DNA of 23,148 nt, taken from NCBI RefSeq assembly GCF_900540665.1, contig NZ_UQGV01000026.1:1-23148 (forward strand). The letters are read 5' to 3'. The position numbers and the translations under genes are program-made. Within the stretch, counting starts at the first letter, position 1. Each line of letters begins with the position of its first letter. Under the pieces are notes generated by a model. The model searched no databases and was not told the origin of the DNA. It saw nothing but the letters and a program-made list of their open reading frames with translations. The DNA is from an uncultured Catenibacterium sp. Its GTDB lineage: Bacteria; Bacillota_I; Bacilli_A; Erysipelotrichales; Coprobacillaceae. This document shows positions 6,329 through 13,667 of this stretch, piece by piece.

Positions 6329-7732
6329 ATGGACAACAAAGAAAGCAAGGGTGGCTTAAATAAAAGTCTTAAGCTGATTTTCGTTTACACCGTTGCAACA
6401 GGTTCTATCTTTACATTTGTAAACTATTGGGACTCTGTATTCTATGGTTATTGTGGAAGCGGGACATTCCTTGCATTCGCACTTATGACTGTCGCTATTT
6501 TACCAATCGCACTTGTATATAGTGAATTGGCATCTATTTTCCACACTGGTGGTGGGGAATTAATCTACAATACTGTTGGTATCAACAAACATGTTGGATT
6601 CTTAGCTTCATGGCTGATCATGGCAGCTTGGATTTCAGTACCACCAGCCGTTGTTATGGCTATCATGACATGGATCAATAAGACATTAAATCTAGGTCTT
6701 GGTACATGGGGCATGGTAGGCTGTGCTGCAGTATTACTTGTTTTGTATTTCTTTATGAGTATTCAGAACGTTCAGTTCTTAGTAAAGGCTCAGGCAGGTA
6801 TGCTTTTCTGTAATATTGCAGTTACTATCATTACTGGTTTCTTATTACTATTCTCAGGACATTGGCATTTATCTAACTTTGGAAATATCTTCCAGTCAAC
6901 TCTAATCTCTGTCAATGGTATTCCTGGATGGATCATTGGTATGGCGTTATTGATTACACCATACTTTGGATTTGAAACAGTACCTCAGATGGTTGAAGAA
7001 GGGGACTTCCCAATCAAGAACTCTAAGAAAGCAATCTGTGGTTCAATTCTTACTTGTGGCTGCATCTATGTATTCTACTATTTCTGTGTTGCAGGATTAG
7101 ATGGATTACAGGGCGTTCATACAACCCTTGCACAGGATGGTTTCTTAACTATTTTGACTATGCAGAAAGTATTAGGATGGACATTCTGGCCTATTATCGT
7201 TGGTATTCTTTCTTGCTTGCTTGGTATGGGGGCTTCATTACTTGGTTTCTGGATGTCAACAGTACGTATGTTATATTCAATGGCGAATAAGAACTTCTTA
7301 CCAAAAGTTTTCGCAAAGGTAAACAAGAACCAGCAACCATTATTACCTAACATCTTCTTATTAGTATTATCATTAATATTTATCGTATTACAGAACTCAT
7401 CTGACTTCATGAGTGCATTCTTTAACTTGATGAGTTTCGGATGTGCTTGTGCTTATGCGCTCACTATGATTTCAGCTATCTGTATTCATAGAAAACATCC
7501 TGATTGGGTAAGTGCAAATACTGTAAAGGGTGGAGATGCTTTCCGTTTTCTTGCAATGTTGATTGCAGTCACTATTGCATTCTTCTGTACACTTGGTCAG
7601 GGTATTGATTCTTGGGTCTGCTTTGGTGTATATCTTGGTGTTGGTATGTTATTGTGGCTCTGGATGGTTTGTGTTAACTGGAAGAAACATCCAGTAGAAA
7701 TTGAAACACCTGATGGAGTTCAGAAGTTCTAA
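6329..7732 (+). CDS. APC-superfamily amino acid/amine permease
   Basis: A 467-residue integral membrane protein that would import, or exchange, an amino acid or related amine across the cytoplasmic membrane. About 12 hydrophobic segments can be counted, beginning LKLIFVYTVATGSIFTFVNY (about 14-33) and ending in the aromatic segment VGMLLWLWMVCVNW (about 440-453). The layout, with the broken first helix around GSIF and the acidic E-x-G-x-F pattern, fits the APC family. The substrate is not readable from sequence. GGAGGAGG (6314-6321) precedes the ATG by 7 bases and can be masked by the leader described separately. The gene is followed after 83 bases by a UcpA-like dehydrogenase without an obvious terminator between them, so uptake and oxidation of the same compound is a reasonable inference. 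No frameshift is seen. Confidence 0.85.
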   Translation: MDNKESKGGLNKSLKLIFVYTVATGSIFTFVNYWDSVFYGYCGSGTFLAFALMTVAILPIALVYSELASIFHTGGGELIYNTVGINKHVGFLASWLIMAAWISVPPAVVMAIMTWINKTLNLGLGTWGMVGCAAVLLVLYFFMSIQNVQFLVKAQAGMLFCNIAVTIITGFLLLFSGHWHLSNFGNIFQSTLISVNGIPGWIIGMALLITPYFGFETVPQMVEEGDFPIKNSKKAICGSILTCGCIYVFYYFCVAGLDGLQGVHTTLAQDGFLTILTMQKVLGWTFWPIIVGILSCLLGMGASLLGFWMSTVRMLYSMANKNFLPKVFAKVNKNQQPLLPNIFLLVLSLIFIVLQNSSDFMSAFFNLMSFGCACAYALTMISAICIHRKHPDWVSANTVKGGDAFRFLAMLIAVTIAFFCTLGQGIDSWVCFGVYLGVGMLLWLWMVCVNWKKHPVEIETPDGVQKF

Positions 7733-7815
7733 CAATTAAATAGTATTTAAAATTAATGGCAAAGCAAATGATTGCTTGCATATATAAATTTAGTTTAGAA
7801 AAGGAGAACAATAAA

Positions 7816-8613
7816 ATGGCTAAATTAGAAGGAAAAGTTGCTTTAATTACAGGTGCTGCAGTAGGACTTGGAGAAGGAATCTCAACTGCATATGCGAAAT
7901 ATGGGGCAAAACTAATCATGGTTGACTTATCACCAACTGTAGAAGATACTGCAGAAAGATTAAGAAAAGAATACGGTGCTGAAATCATCACTGTAGTAGC
8001 TAACGTAGCAGATCGTGCACAGATGGATGCAGCTGCTGCTAAGGGTGTTGAAAAGTTTGGTGAAATCAACGTTGCTTGCTGTAATGCTGGTGTTTGCCGC
8101 TTAGCGCCATTTGAAGAAATGACTGATGAAATGCGTGATTTCCATATTGATGTAAACATCAAGGGTGTATGGAATACATGTAAAGCAGTTGTTCCTTATA
8201 TGTTAAAACAGGGTGGAGGTAGTATCGTTATCGCTTCTTCTGTAACTGGTGATATTGTAGCTGATGCTGGTGAAGCAGCTTACGCTACAACTAAGGCTGC
8301 ATTAGTTGGTTTAACTAAGTGCTTAGCTGTAGAATATGCTAAACGTAATATCCGTGTTAACTGCTCACAGCTTGGCTATGCTAGAACTCCAATGGTTGAA
8401 AAGATGGCTGTTGAATCTAACCCAGAAAATCCAGAAGCAGCAATCAATGATATCGCAGCAAATGTTCCAATGGGACGTCTTGCTAGACCTATCGAAGTGG
8501 GTGAATTATTCGCATTCTTAGGAAGCGATGAATCTAGCTACTTAACAGGTGCTCAGATTGTTATTGATGGTGGTGCTACATTGCCAGAAACAATGTCTAT
8601 CGGTACAAACTAA
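7816..8613 (+). CDS. ucpA: Short-chain dehydrogenase/reductase, UcpA-like
   Basis: An NAD(P)-dependent oxidoreductase of the classical SDR family. The 265 residues resemble enterobacterial UcpA along the whole length as I recall it (FHIDVNIKGVWN, SSVTGDIVAD, DESSYLTGAQ, IDGGATLPE). The substrate is not established. The Rossmann motif TGAAVGLG (12-19) is followed by Asp37, which favours NAD over NADP. The catalytic set is N114, S142 (or S141), Y156 and K160. Two motif deviations: the usual NNAG reads CNAG (89-92), and the PG motif after the active-site lid reads QLGYARTPM, lacking the proline. ATG 7816 is chosen because AAGGAG lies 9 bases upstream and the domain begins at MAKLEGK; an in-frame ATG at 7756 has no ribosome site. 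The gene symbol is tentative and means family resemblance only. Confidence 0.85.
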   Translation: MAKLEGKVALITGAAVGLGEGISTAYAKYGAKLIMVDLSPTVEDTAERLRKEYGAEIITVVANVADRAQMDAAAAKGVEKFGEINVACCNAGVCRLAPFEEMTDEMRDFHIDVNIKGVWNTCKAVVPYMLKQGGGSIVIASSVTGDIVADAGEAAYATTKAALVGLTKCLAVEYAKRNIRVNCSQLGYARTPMVEKMAVESNPENPEAAINDIAANVPMGRLARPIEVGELFAFLGSDESSYLTGAQIVIDGGATLPETMSIGTN

Positions 8614-8627
8614 TATCACAATACTTG

Positions 8628-8653
8628 CCACCTCTTTATAGAGGTGGTTTTTT
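8628..8653 (+). terminator. Terminator of the permease-SDR unit
   Basis: CCACCTCT / AGAGGTGG (8 bp) with a TTAT loop, then TTTTTT. Confidence 0.9.
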
Positions 8654-8661
8654 GTATGCGC

Positions 8662-8691
8662 AAAAAAAGAGATGAACAAATGTTCATCTCT
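8662..8691 (-). terminator. ptsI terminator
   Basis: AGAGATGAACA / TGTTCATCTCT (11 bp), followed on the minus strand by a run of seven T. It lies just after the ptsI stop. Confidence 0.9.
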
Positions 8692-8706
8692 CGAGTATTG
8701 TGTTTT

Positions 8707-10428
8707 TTATCCTTCAATACCAGTTTCAGCTTTAACTAATTCAACAACTTCTTCCATTGTAGAAAGTTCAGTAGTTGCCTTTTCAGCTACTTTCTTAGAT
8801 TCTTCATAAGATAATTCTCTGATACGTTTTCTCTGAGCAAGAATTGAAGTTGCAGACATTGAGAATTCGTCAAGTCCTAAACCAAGTAGTAATGGTGCAG
8901 CAAGAGCTTCGCCTGCCATTTCACCACACATTCCAGTCCATTTACCTTCTCTATGAGAAGCATCAATTGTGTTCTTAACTAATCTTAAGATTGATGGGTT
9001 GAATGGCTGATATAAGTAGTTGATTGTAGATGACATACGGTCAGCAGCGAAAGTGTACTGGATTAAGTCGTTTGTACCGATTGAGAAGAAATCTACAACC
9101 TTAGCGAACTGATCAGCAAGAACAGCAGCAGCTGGGATTTCAATCATGATACCAACTTCGATTGAATCAGAAACTTTAACACCTTCAGCTTCTAACTTAG
9201 CTTTTTCATCTAATAAGATTCCCTTAGCCTTCTTGAATTCGTCAACAGTTGCAATCATAGGGAACATGATCTTAAGATCACCATAAACTGAAGCACGAAG
9301 TAATGCTCTTAACTGAGTTCTGAATACTTCTTCTCTCTGGAAGCAAAGACGAATAGCACGAACACCTAAGAATGGGTTCATTTCTTCAGGAACTGGAAGA
9401 GCCTTTAACTTCTTATCTCCACCGATATCCATTGTTCTAACAACAACTGGACCATTTACGTTTTCAAGTACTGTCTTATAAGCTTCATACTGTGCATCTT
9501 CTGTTGGAAGTTCATCTGATTCCATATATAAGAATTCAGTTCTGAATAAACCAACACCTTCAGCACCATTCTGCTTAATAGCTTCGATATCATTTGGAGA
9601 ACCGATGTTAGCTACTAATAATACTTTATGACCATCAGTAGATACTGATTCAGCAGTCTTTAATGTCTTAAGTTCTGCCTTATAGTCTTCATATTCTTTT
9701 CTCTTAGCTTCATAAGTAGTAACTGTTTCTCCATCAGGGTTAACAAATACATCACCTGTTAAACCATCAAGAACAACCATATCACCATCATTTACAGTTT
9801 CAGTAATAACGTTAGTTGCTACAACTGCTGGGATTTCCATAGATCTAGCTAGGATAGCAGAGTGAGAAGTTCTACCACCGATATCAGTGATGAAACCACG
9901 AACTAAGTTCTTATTTAACTGAGCTGTATCAGAAGGAGTTAAATCGTGAGCAATGATTACAACTTCTTCATCAATTAAAGCAGGGTTAGGTAAAGACTTA
10001 CCTAATAAGTTAGCTTTTAAACGAGTAGTGACGTCTCTAACGTCAGCTGCTCTTTCTTTGAAATATGCATCATCCATAGATGAGAACATAGTAATGAATA
10101 AATTAGCTACATCTTCTAATGCTGCTTCAGCACATAACTTTTCACCAGTAATCTTAGCTTCAACCTGTGACTGAAGTTCTGGATCTTCAAGAATCTGAGC
10201 ATGAGCATCAAATACTGCTGCTTCTTCTTCTGATAAATTTTTAGTAGCTGCTTCCTTAATTGCAGCGATTTCAACTTTTACTGCTGCAACGCCTTTGTTA
10301 TATTTCGCAATTTCAGCTTCAGTGTCTTCAACTGTAGTACGTGTTACAGTTAAATCTGGCATATCTAATTTATATGCTTTCGCAATGGCATAACCACTAG
10401 ATGCCGCAATACCTTTTACATTTGTCAT
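8707..10428 (-). CDS. ptsI: Phosphoenolpyruvate-protein phosphotransferase (PTS enzyme I)
   Basis: Enzyme I transfers phosphate from PEP to HPr, the first step of all PTS sugar uptake. The product is 573 residues, the usual family length. The N-terminal HPr-binding helical domain contains the phosphorylated His189 in GGRTSHSAILAR. The C-terminal PEP-binding barrel has GLFRTEFLYM (R296), VRTMDIGGDK (R331), IMIEIPAAA, SIGTNDLIQY and TGMCGEMAGE with catalytic Cys501. The open frame continues upstream to 10656, but that part is Phe/Lys-rich leader. ATG 10428 is chosen because GGAGGT lies 9 bases before it and the domain starts MTNVKGIAAS. ptsH is not adjacent, which is unlike the usual ptsH-ptsI operon. 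A cre-like site lies in the long leader, and nagB diverges from the same region. Confidence 0.97.
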   Translation of the reverse strand: MTNVKGIAASSGYAIAKAYKLDMPDLTVTRTTVEDTEAEIAKYNKGVAAVKVEIAAIKEAATKNLSEEEAAVFDAHAQILEDPELQSQVEAKITGEKLCAEAALEDVANLFITMFSSMDDAYFKERAADVRDVTTRLKANLLGKSLPNPALIDEEVVIIAHDLTPSDTAQLNKNLVRGFITDIGGRTSHSAILARSMEIPAVVATNVITETVNDGDMVVLDGLTGDVFVNPDGETVTTYEAKRKEYEDYKAELKTLKTAESVSTDGHKVLLVANIGSPNDIEAIKQNGAEGVGLFRTEFLYMESDELPTEDAQYEAYKTVLENVNGPVVVRTMDIGGDKKLKALPVPEEMNPFLGVRAIRLCFQREEVFRTQLRALLRASVYGDLKIMFPMIATVDEFKKAKGILLDEKAKLEAEGVKVSDSIEVGIMIEIPAAAVLADQFAKVVDFFSIGTNDLIQYTFAADRMSSTINYLYQPFNPSILRLVKNTIDASHREGKWTGMCGEMAGEALAAPLLLGLGLDEFSMSATSILAQRKRIRELSYEESKKVAEKATTELSTMEEVVELVKAETGIEG

Positions 10429-10541
10429 TTTTGACCTACCTCCATATACTCCATATTTTACAATAAAAGGGTCATAAAATAAAGACAAGAAGTTCTTTCG
10501 AACACACTTTTTTAAGAAAAATGTAAAAAATTTGTACCTTT

Positions 10542-10556
10542 TGTTACTGCTTACAT
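10542..10556 (-). promoter_or_regulatory. cre-like CcpA site between ptsI and nagB
   Basis: On the minus strand the sequence is ATGTAAGCAGTAACA. It matches the CcpA consensus WTGNAANCGNWNNCA at every fixed position except the central G (A here). It lies just downstream of a TATAAT at 10573-10568 that could be the ptsI -10, at about +5 to +19. Confidence 0.45.
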
Positions 10557-10567
10557 CAACTAATTTC

Positions 10568-10573
10568 ATTATA
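10568..10573 (-). promoter_or_regulatory. Possible ptsI -10
   Basis: TATAAT on the minus strand, with TTGAAA 20 bases upstream (10599-10594). The spacer is long, so the call is weak. It would give a 5' UTR of about 130 nt containing the cre-like site. Confidence 0.3.
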
Positions 10574-10636
10574 AGACAATCAAGCTCTATATATTTCAAA
10601 ATAAGTAAATAAAATTTCATGATATGAAAATATTGC

Positions 10637-10665
10637 TTTACAAATAGGAATAACAAGTATAATAT
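10637..10665 (+). promoter_or_regulatory. nagB promoter
   Basis: TTTACA (10637-10642), 17-bp spacer, TAATAT (10660-10665); the overlapping TATAAT (10658-10663) would have a 15-bp spacer. It lies 27 bases before the ATG. Confidence 0.5.
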
Positions 10666-10691
10666 AGAAGTGTAAACAGGAGGATAATAAT

Positions 10692-11423
10692 ATGAAAGTT
10701 ATTGTTACTAAAGATTATGAAGAAGCAAGTCAGAAAGCAGCAGAAATCATGCTAGACGTTATCAAAAACAAACCAAACGCAAACCTTGGCCTAGCTACAG
10801 GTTCTACACCAATCCGTCTTTATGAATTAATGAGAGAAGACCATAAGACTAATGGAACAAGCTATAAAGATATCAAGTCATTCAACCTTGATGAATACTA
10901 TGGTTTAGCACAGGATCATCCACAGAGCTATTACTATTTTATGTGCCATCAGTTATTCAATGAATTAGATATCGATAAGAATAATATCAATGTTCCTAAA
11001 GGTAAGGGTTCAATCGAAGAAGTATGTGATGAATACAATGCACTATTAGCTGAAAATCCAAGAGATATCCAGTTATTAGGAATAGGTTCTAACGGACATG
11101 TTGGTTTCAATGAACCAGGTACATCATTTGATTCAGTAACTCATTATATTGCATTAAAACAGAGCACAATTGAGGACAACGCTAAGTTATTCTTCAATGG
11201 TGATTTAAGTGCTGTTCCTACTCATGCAATCACTATGGGTATTTCTAATATCATGGAAGCTAAGAAGGTATTATTAATTGCAACTGGTGAAAGAAAAGCT
11301 GAAGCAGTTAAAGGCTTAGTTGAAGGACCAGTGACAGAAGAATTACCAGCTTCTATTCTTCAGAAACATGAAGATGCGATCATCATTGTTGATGAAGCAG
11401 CTGCATCATTATTATCTAAATAA
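10692..11423 (+). CDS. nagB: Glucosamine-6-phosphate deaminase
   Basis: Converts glucosamine-6-phosphate to fructose-6-phosphate and ammonia, linking amino-sugar use to glycolysis. The 243-residue length is that of the short Gram-positive form (as in Bacillus subtilis), lacking the allosteric C-terminal extension of the enterobacterial enzyme. Visible motifs: LGLATGSTP (32-40) for phosphate binding, SFNLDEYYGL with catalytic base D67, and LGIGSNGHVGFNEPG (129-143) with H136 and E141. N134 stands where the E. coli enzyme has Asp141, as in other Gram-positive forms. AGGAGG lies 7 bases before the ATG. nagA is not adjacent. The gene is monocistronic with its own promoter and terminator, and diverges from ptsI across a cre-like site. 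Confidence 0.97.
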   Translation: MKVIVTKDYEEASQKAAEIMLDVIKNKPNANLGLATGSTPIRLYELMREDHKTNGTSYKDIKSFNLDEYYGLAQDHPQSYYYFMCHQLFNELDIDKNNINVPKGKGSIEEVCDEYNALLAENPRDIQLLGIGSNGHVGFNEPGTSFDSVTHYIALKQSTIEDNAKLFFNGDLSAVPTHAITMGISNIMEAKKVLLIATGERKAEAVKGLVEGPVTEELPASILQKHEDAIIIVDEAAASLLSK

Positions 11424-11430
11424 TTTCATG

Positions 11431-11451
11431 AGGCGCTTAGGCGCCTTTTTT
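11431..11451 (+). terminator. nagB terminator
   Basis: AGGCGC / GCGCCT with a TTAG loop, then a T run to 11451. The dgt promoter starts within two bases of its end. Confidence 0.85.
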
Positions 11452-11452
11452 G

Positions 11453-11461
11453 TGTTATAAT
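11453..11461 (+). promoter_or_regulatory. Extended -10 promoter of dgt-metA
   Basis: TGTTATAAT, a perfect TG-N-TATAAT. Any -35 would fall inside the nagB terminator hairpin. The predicted start near 11468 coincides with the first base of the dgt Shine-Dalgarno GAGGTG, giving a leader of only about 11 nt. Confidence 0.5.
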
Positions 11462-11478
11462 TTTTTTGAGGTGATTTC

Positions 11479-12675
11479 ATGAAAGCGATGAATAAAGAAA
11501 ATCCAAAATATAATGACTGCATAAAAAGGGAGTCACAGTTATATGAAAGACAGGGTGATTTTAGAACACCTTTTATGAGAGACTATAATCGTATAATATT
11601 CACTACAGCTTATAGACGCTTAAAACATAAGACACAGGTCTTCTTTGCACCCGACAATGATCATATATGTACACGTGCAGAGCATGTGAATCTAGTTGAA
11701 TCTATCAGCTATACAATCGCTTATCAATTAGGTCTTAATACTGAACTCACACGTGCTATTAGTGCAGGACATGATTTAGGACATGCACCTTTTGGTCATG
11801 GAGGAGAAAAGATTCTATCATCTTTGTCTATAAAATATGGCTTAGAGCCTTTCTGGCATGAAAAGAATAGTCTTCATCTTATAGATGATTTATGTTTATT
11901 AGAGGATGATCAACATATTGAACATAATCTTGATCTGACCTATGCAGTAAGAGATGGCATTATAGCCCATTGTGGCGAAGTGAATCAAAGAAGAATTAAA
12001 CCTAGAGATGAAAAAATCGATTTAAAAGACTTTCAATCACCAGGACTCTATCAGCCCTATACTCTTGAAGGTTGTGTGGTAAAAATCAGTGATAAGATTG
12101 CTTATCTTGCGCGTGATATAGAAGATGCATGGAACCTGCATATACTTAAGGAAAAAGATATGAAGGCTTTGATAGAAGAAATCAATACTGTTGTACCAGA
12201 TTTATTTAAGGCAATTAATAATGGTACAGTAGTTAATTATTTTATTCAGGATGTGATTCATAATAGTACAGATGAATATATTGGTTTATCTGATGAAGCC
12301 TTTGAAATCATGAAGATCTTCATGAAGTTCAATTATCAAAATATCTATGAAATAAAGAAGGTTAAGATTCATACAAAGTATGTCCAGTTGATTCTAGAGA
12401 GTCTCTTTTCTTTTTTATATGAGTATGGACAACATGATGATTTTGTTTTAGACTTAAAAAAAGATGCAGAACGTTATCCACTTATTATTAATCATTATAT
12501 TAAATGGCTGACACGCTATAGTACTTTATTTCAGAATGAACGTTATCAAAATCATATTGTATATGACTTTGAGAATGATTCACATGCTTTAGAAAAGAGT
12601 ATTATTGATTATTTATCAGGGATGACTGACCATTTTATTATTGATGCATTTGATGAATTACTTGCATATAGATAG
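11479..12675 (+). CDS. dgt: Deoxyguanosinetriphosphate triphosphohydrolase-like HD protein
   Basis: An HD-domain dNTP triphosphohydrolase that splits a dNTP into deoxynucleoside and tripolyphosphate, helping control dNTP pools. The 398-residue product carries TAYRRLKHKTQVF (43-55), a family signature, then the metal ligands in order: H69 (TRAEHVNLVE), H98-D99 (AGHDLGHAPFGHGGE) and D205 (KISDKIAYLARDIEDA). The C-terminal 180 residues are helical and family-typical. Substrate preference (dGTP or other dNTPs) cannot be read from sequence. ATG 11479 is supported by GAGGTG; the in-frame ATG at 11488 is too far from it. metA follows after 12 bases and is probably co-transcribed. Confidence 0.93.
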   Translation: MKAMNKENPKYNDCIKRESQLYERQGDFRTPFMRDYNRIIFTTAYRRLKHKTQVFFAPDNDHICTRAEHVNLVESISYTIAYQLGLNTELTRAISAGHDLGHAPFGHGGEKILSSLSIKYGLEPFWHEKNSLHLIDDLCLLEDDQHIEHNLDLTYAVRDGIIAHCGEVNQRRIKPRDEKIDLKDFQSPGLYQPYTLEGCVVKISDKIAYLARDIEDAWNLHILKEKDMKALIEEINTVVPDLFKAINNGTVVNYFIQDVIHNSTDEYIGLSDEAFEIMKIFMKFNYQNIYEIKKVKIHTKYVQLILESLFSFLYEYGQHDDFVLDLKKDAERYPLIINHYIKWLTRYSTLFQNERYQNHIVYDFENDSHALEKSIIDYLSGMTDHFIIDAFDELLAYR

Positions 12676-12687
12676 GGGGAGTTATGT

Positions 12688-13626
12688 ATGCCAATTAATA
12701 TTCCAGATGATTTACCAGCATATAAAGTTTTAACAGCTGAAAACATCTTCGTGATGAACCAGACTCGTGCAACGACACAGCGTATTAGACCTTTAAAGAT
12801 TTTAATTGTGAATATCATGCCTTTAAAGATTACAACAGAAACACAATTATTAAGATTATTATCTAACACACCATTACAGCTAGAAGTAGAACTTATTCAT
12901 ATGTCCACTCATGATTCTAAGAATGTCCCTAAGGAACATTTATTGACATTCTATAAAACATTTAAGGATATCAAAGAGAATTCTTATGATGGTATGATTA
13001 TTACAGGTGCTCCTGTAGAACAGATGCCTTTTGAAGAAGTAGACTATTGGAATGAACTGAGTGAAATCTTTGAATGGGCAAAGACACATGTCTTTAGTTC
13101 TTTCTTTATCTGCTGGGCTTCACAGGCTGCTTTACATTATTACTATGACATTGATAAGTACTTATTGAAACATAAATTAACTGGTGTATATCGTCATCAT
13201 ACTAACCAAAGAAAGATGAGAAGAAAGATTTTAAGAGGTTTTGATTATCAGTTCTATGCACCACATTCACGTTATACAACTGTATTAAAAGAAGACATCT
13301 CAAGTAATCCAAATCTTGATATACTTGCAGAAAGTGATGATGCCGGTGTCTATTTAGTGGCTTCTAAGGATGGCTCTCAGTTCTTTGTGACAGGACATCC
13401 TGAATATGATCCAGACACATTAGATAAAGAATATAAGCGTGATAAAGAGAAACCAGATGTCATTGCTGAACTACCGAAAAATTATTATCTTGATGATGAT
13501 CCATCTCAGGAAATACAAGTAAAATGGCGTTCACATGCCTATCTATTATTCTCTAACTGGTTGAACTATTATGTTTACCAGGAAACACCATATGATCTAA
13601 GTGATCTTCATGAACGTAAGAAATAA
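12688..13626 (+). CDS. metA: Homoserine O-acetyltransferase (MetA family, acetyl type)
   Basis: Activates the hydroxyl group of homoserine at the start of methionine synthesis, in the cytoplasm. The 312-residue product follows MetA family numbering closely. Catalytic Cys142 is in FFICWASQAAL, and His237 and Glu239 are in VTGHPEYDPDTL. The segment ITGAPVEQMPF places Glu at position 111. In published work on this family, Glu111 selects acetyl-CoA and Gly111 selects succinyl-CoA, so O-acetylhomoserine is the predicted product even though such genes are often labelled succinyltransferase. GGGGGAG precedes the ATG. The pairing with dgt has no evident pathway logic. A weak terminator follows. Confidence 0.95.
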   Translation: MPINIPDDLPAYKVLTAENIFVMNQTRATTQRIRPLKILIVNIMPLKITTETQLLRLLSNTPLQLEVELIHMSTHDSKNVPKEHLLTFYKTFKDIKENSYDGMIITGAPVEQMPFEEVDYWNELSEIFEWAKTHVFSSFFICWASQAALHYYYDIDKYLLKHKLTGVYRHHTNQRKMRRKILRGFDYQFYAPHSRYTTVLKEDISSNPNLDILAESDDAGVYLVASKDGSQFFVTGHPEYDPDTLDKEYKRDKEKPDVIAELPKNYYLDDDPSQEIQVKWRSHAYLLFSNWLNYYVYQETPYDLSDLHERKK

Positions 13627-13649
13627 GCCATCTATATAGGTGGCTTTTT
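13626..13649 (+). terminator. Terminator after metA
   Basis: AGCCATC / GGTGGCT (7 bp, one G-T wobble) with loop TATATA, then TTTTT. It starts at the last base of the metA stop codon. Confidence 0.7.
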
Positions 13650-13667
13650 ATGTTAGGAGGTGAGTGT

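Larger units (their letters stand above)
8617..8708. promoter_or_regulatory. Inverted repeat enclosing two opposed terminators
   Basis: CACAATACT (8617-8625) pairs with AGTATTGTG (8694-8702), a 9-bp perfect helix that encloses the SDR and ptsI terminators. On the plus strand the right arm is followed by six T (8703-8708), so read-through RNA meets a third, branched terminator. Confidence 0.5.

Noticed and set aside
7756..7815. Earlier ATG for the UcpA-like gene
   Set aside because: It has no Shine-Dalgarno and the added 20 residues precede the Rossmann start seen in all family members; AAGGAG supports 7816.
10483..10510. TTCGAA-centred symmetry upstream of ptsI as a second operator
   Set aside because: The arms are only four to six bases and no second copy exists in the window.
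10429..10656. N-terminal extension of ptsI by 76 codons
   Set aside because: The extension is Phe/Lys-rich, lies upstream of a good GGAGGT site, contains the likely promoter and cre-like site, and would exceed the constant family length.
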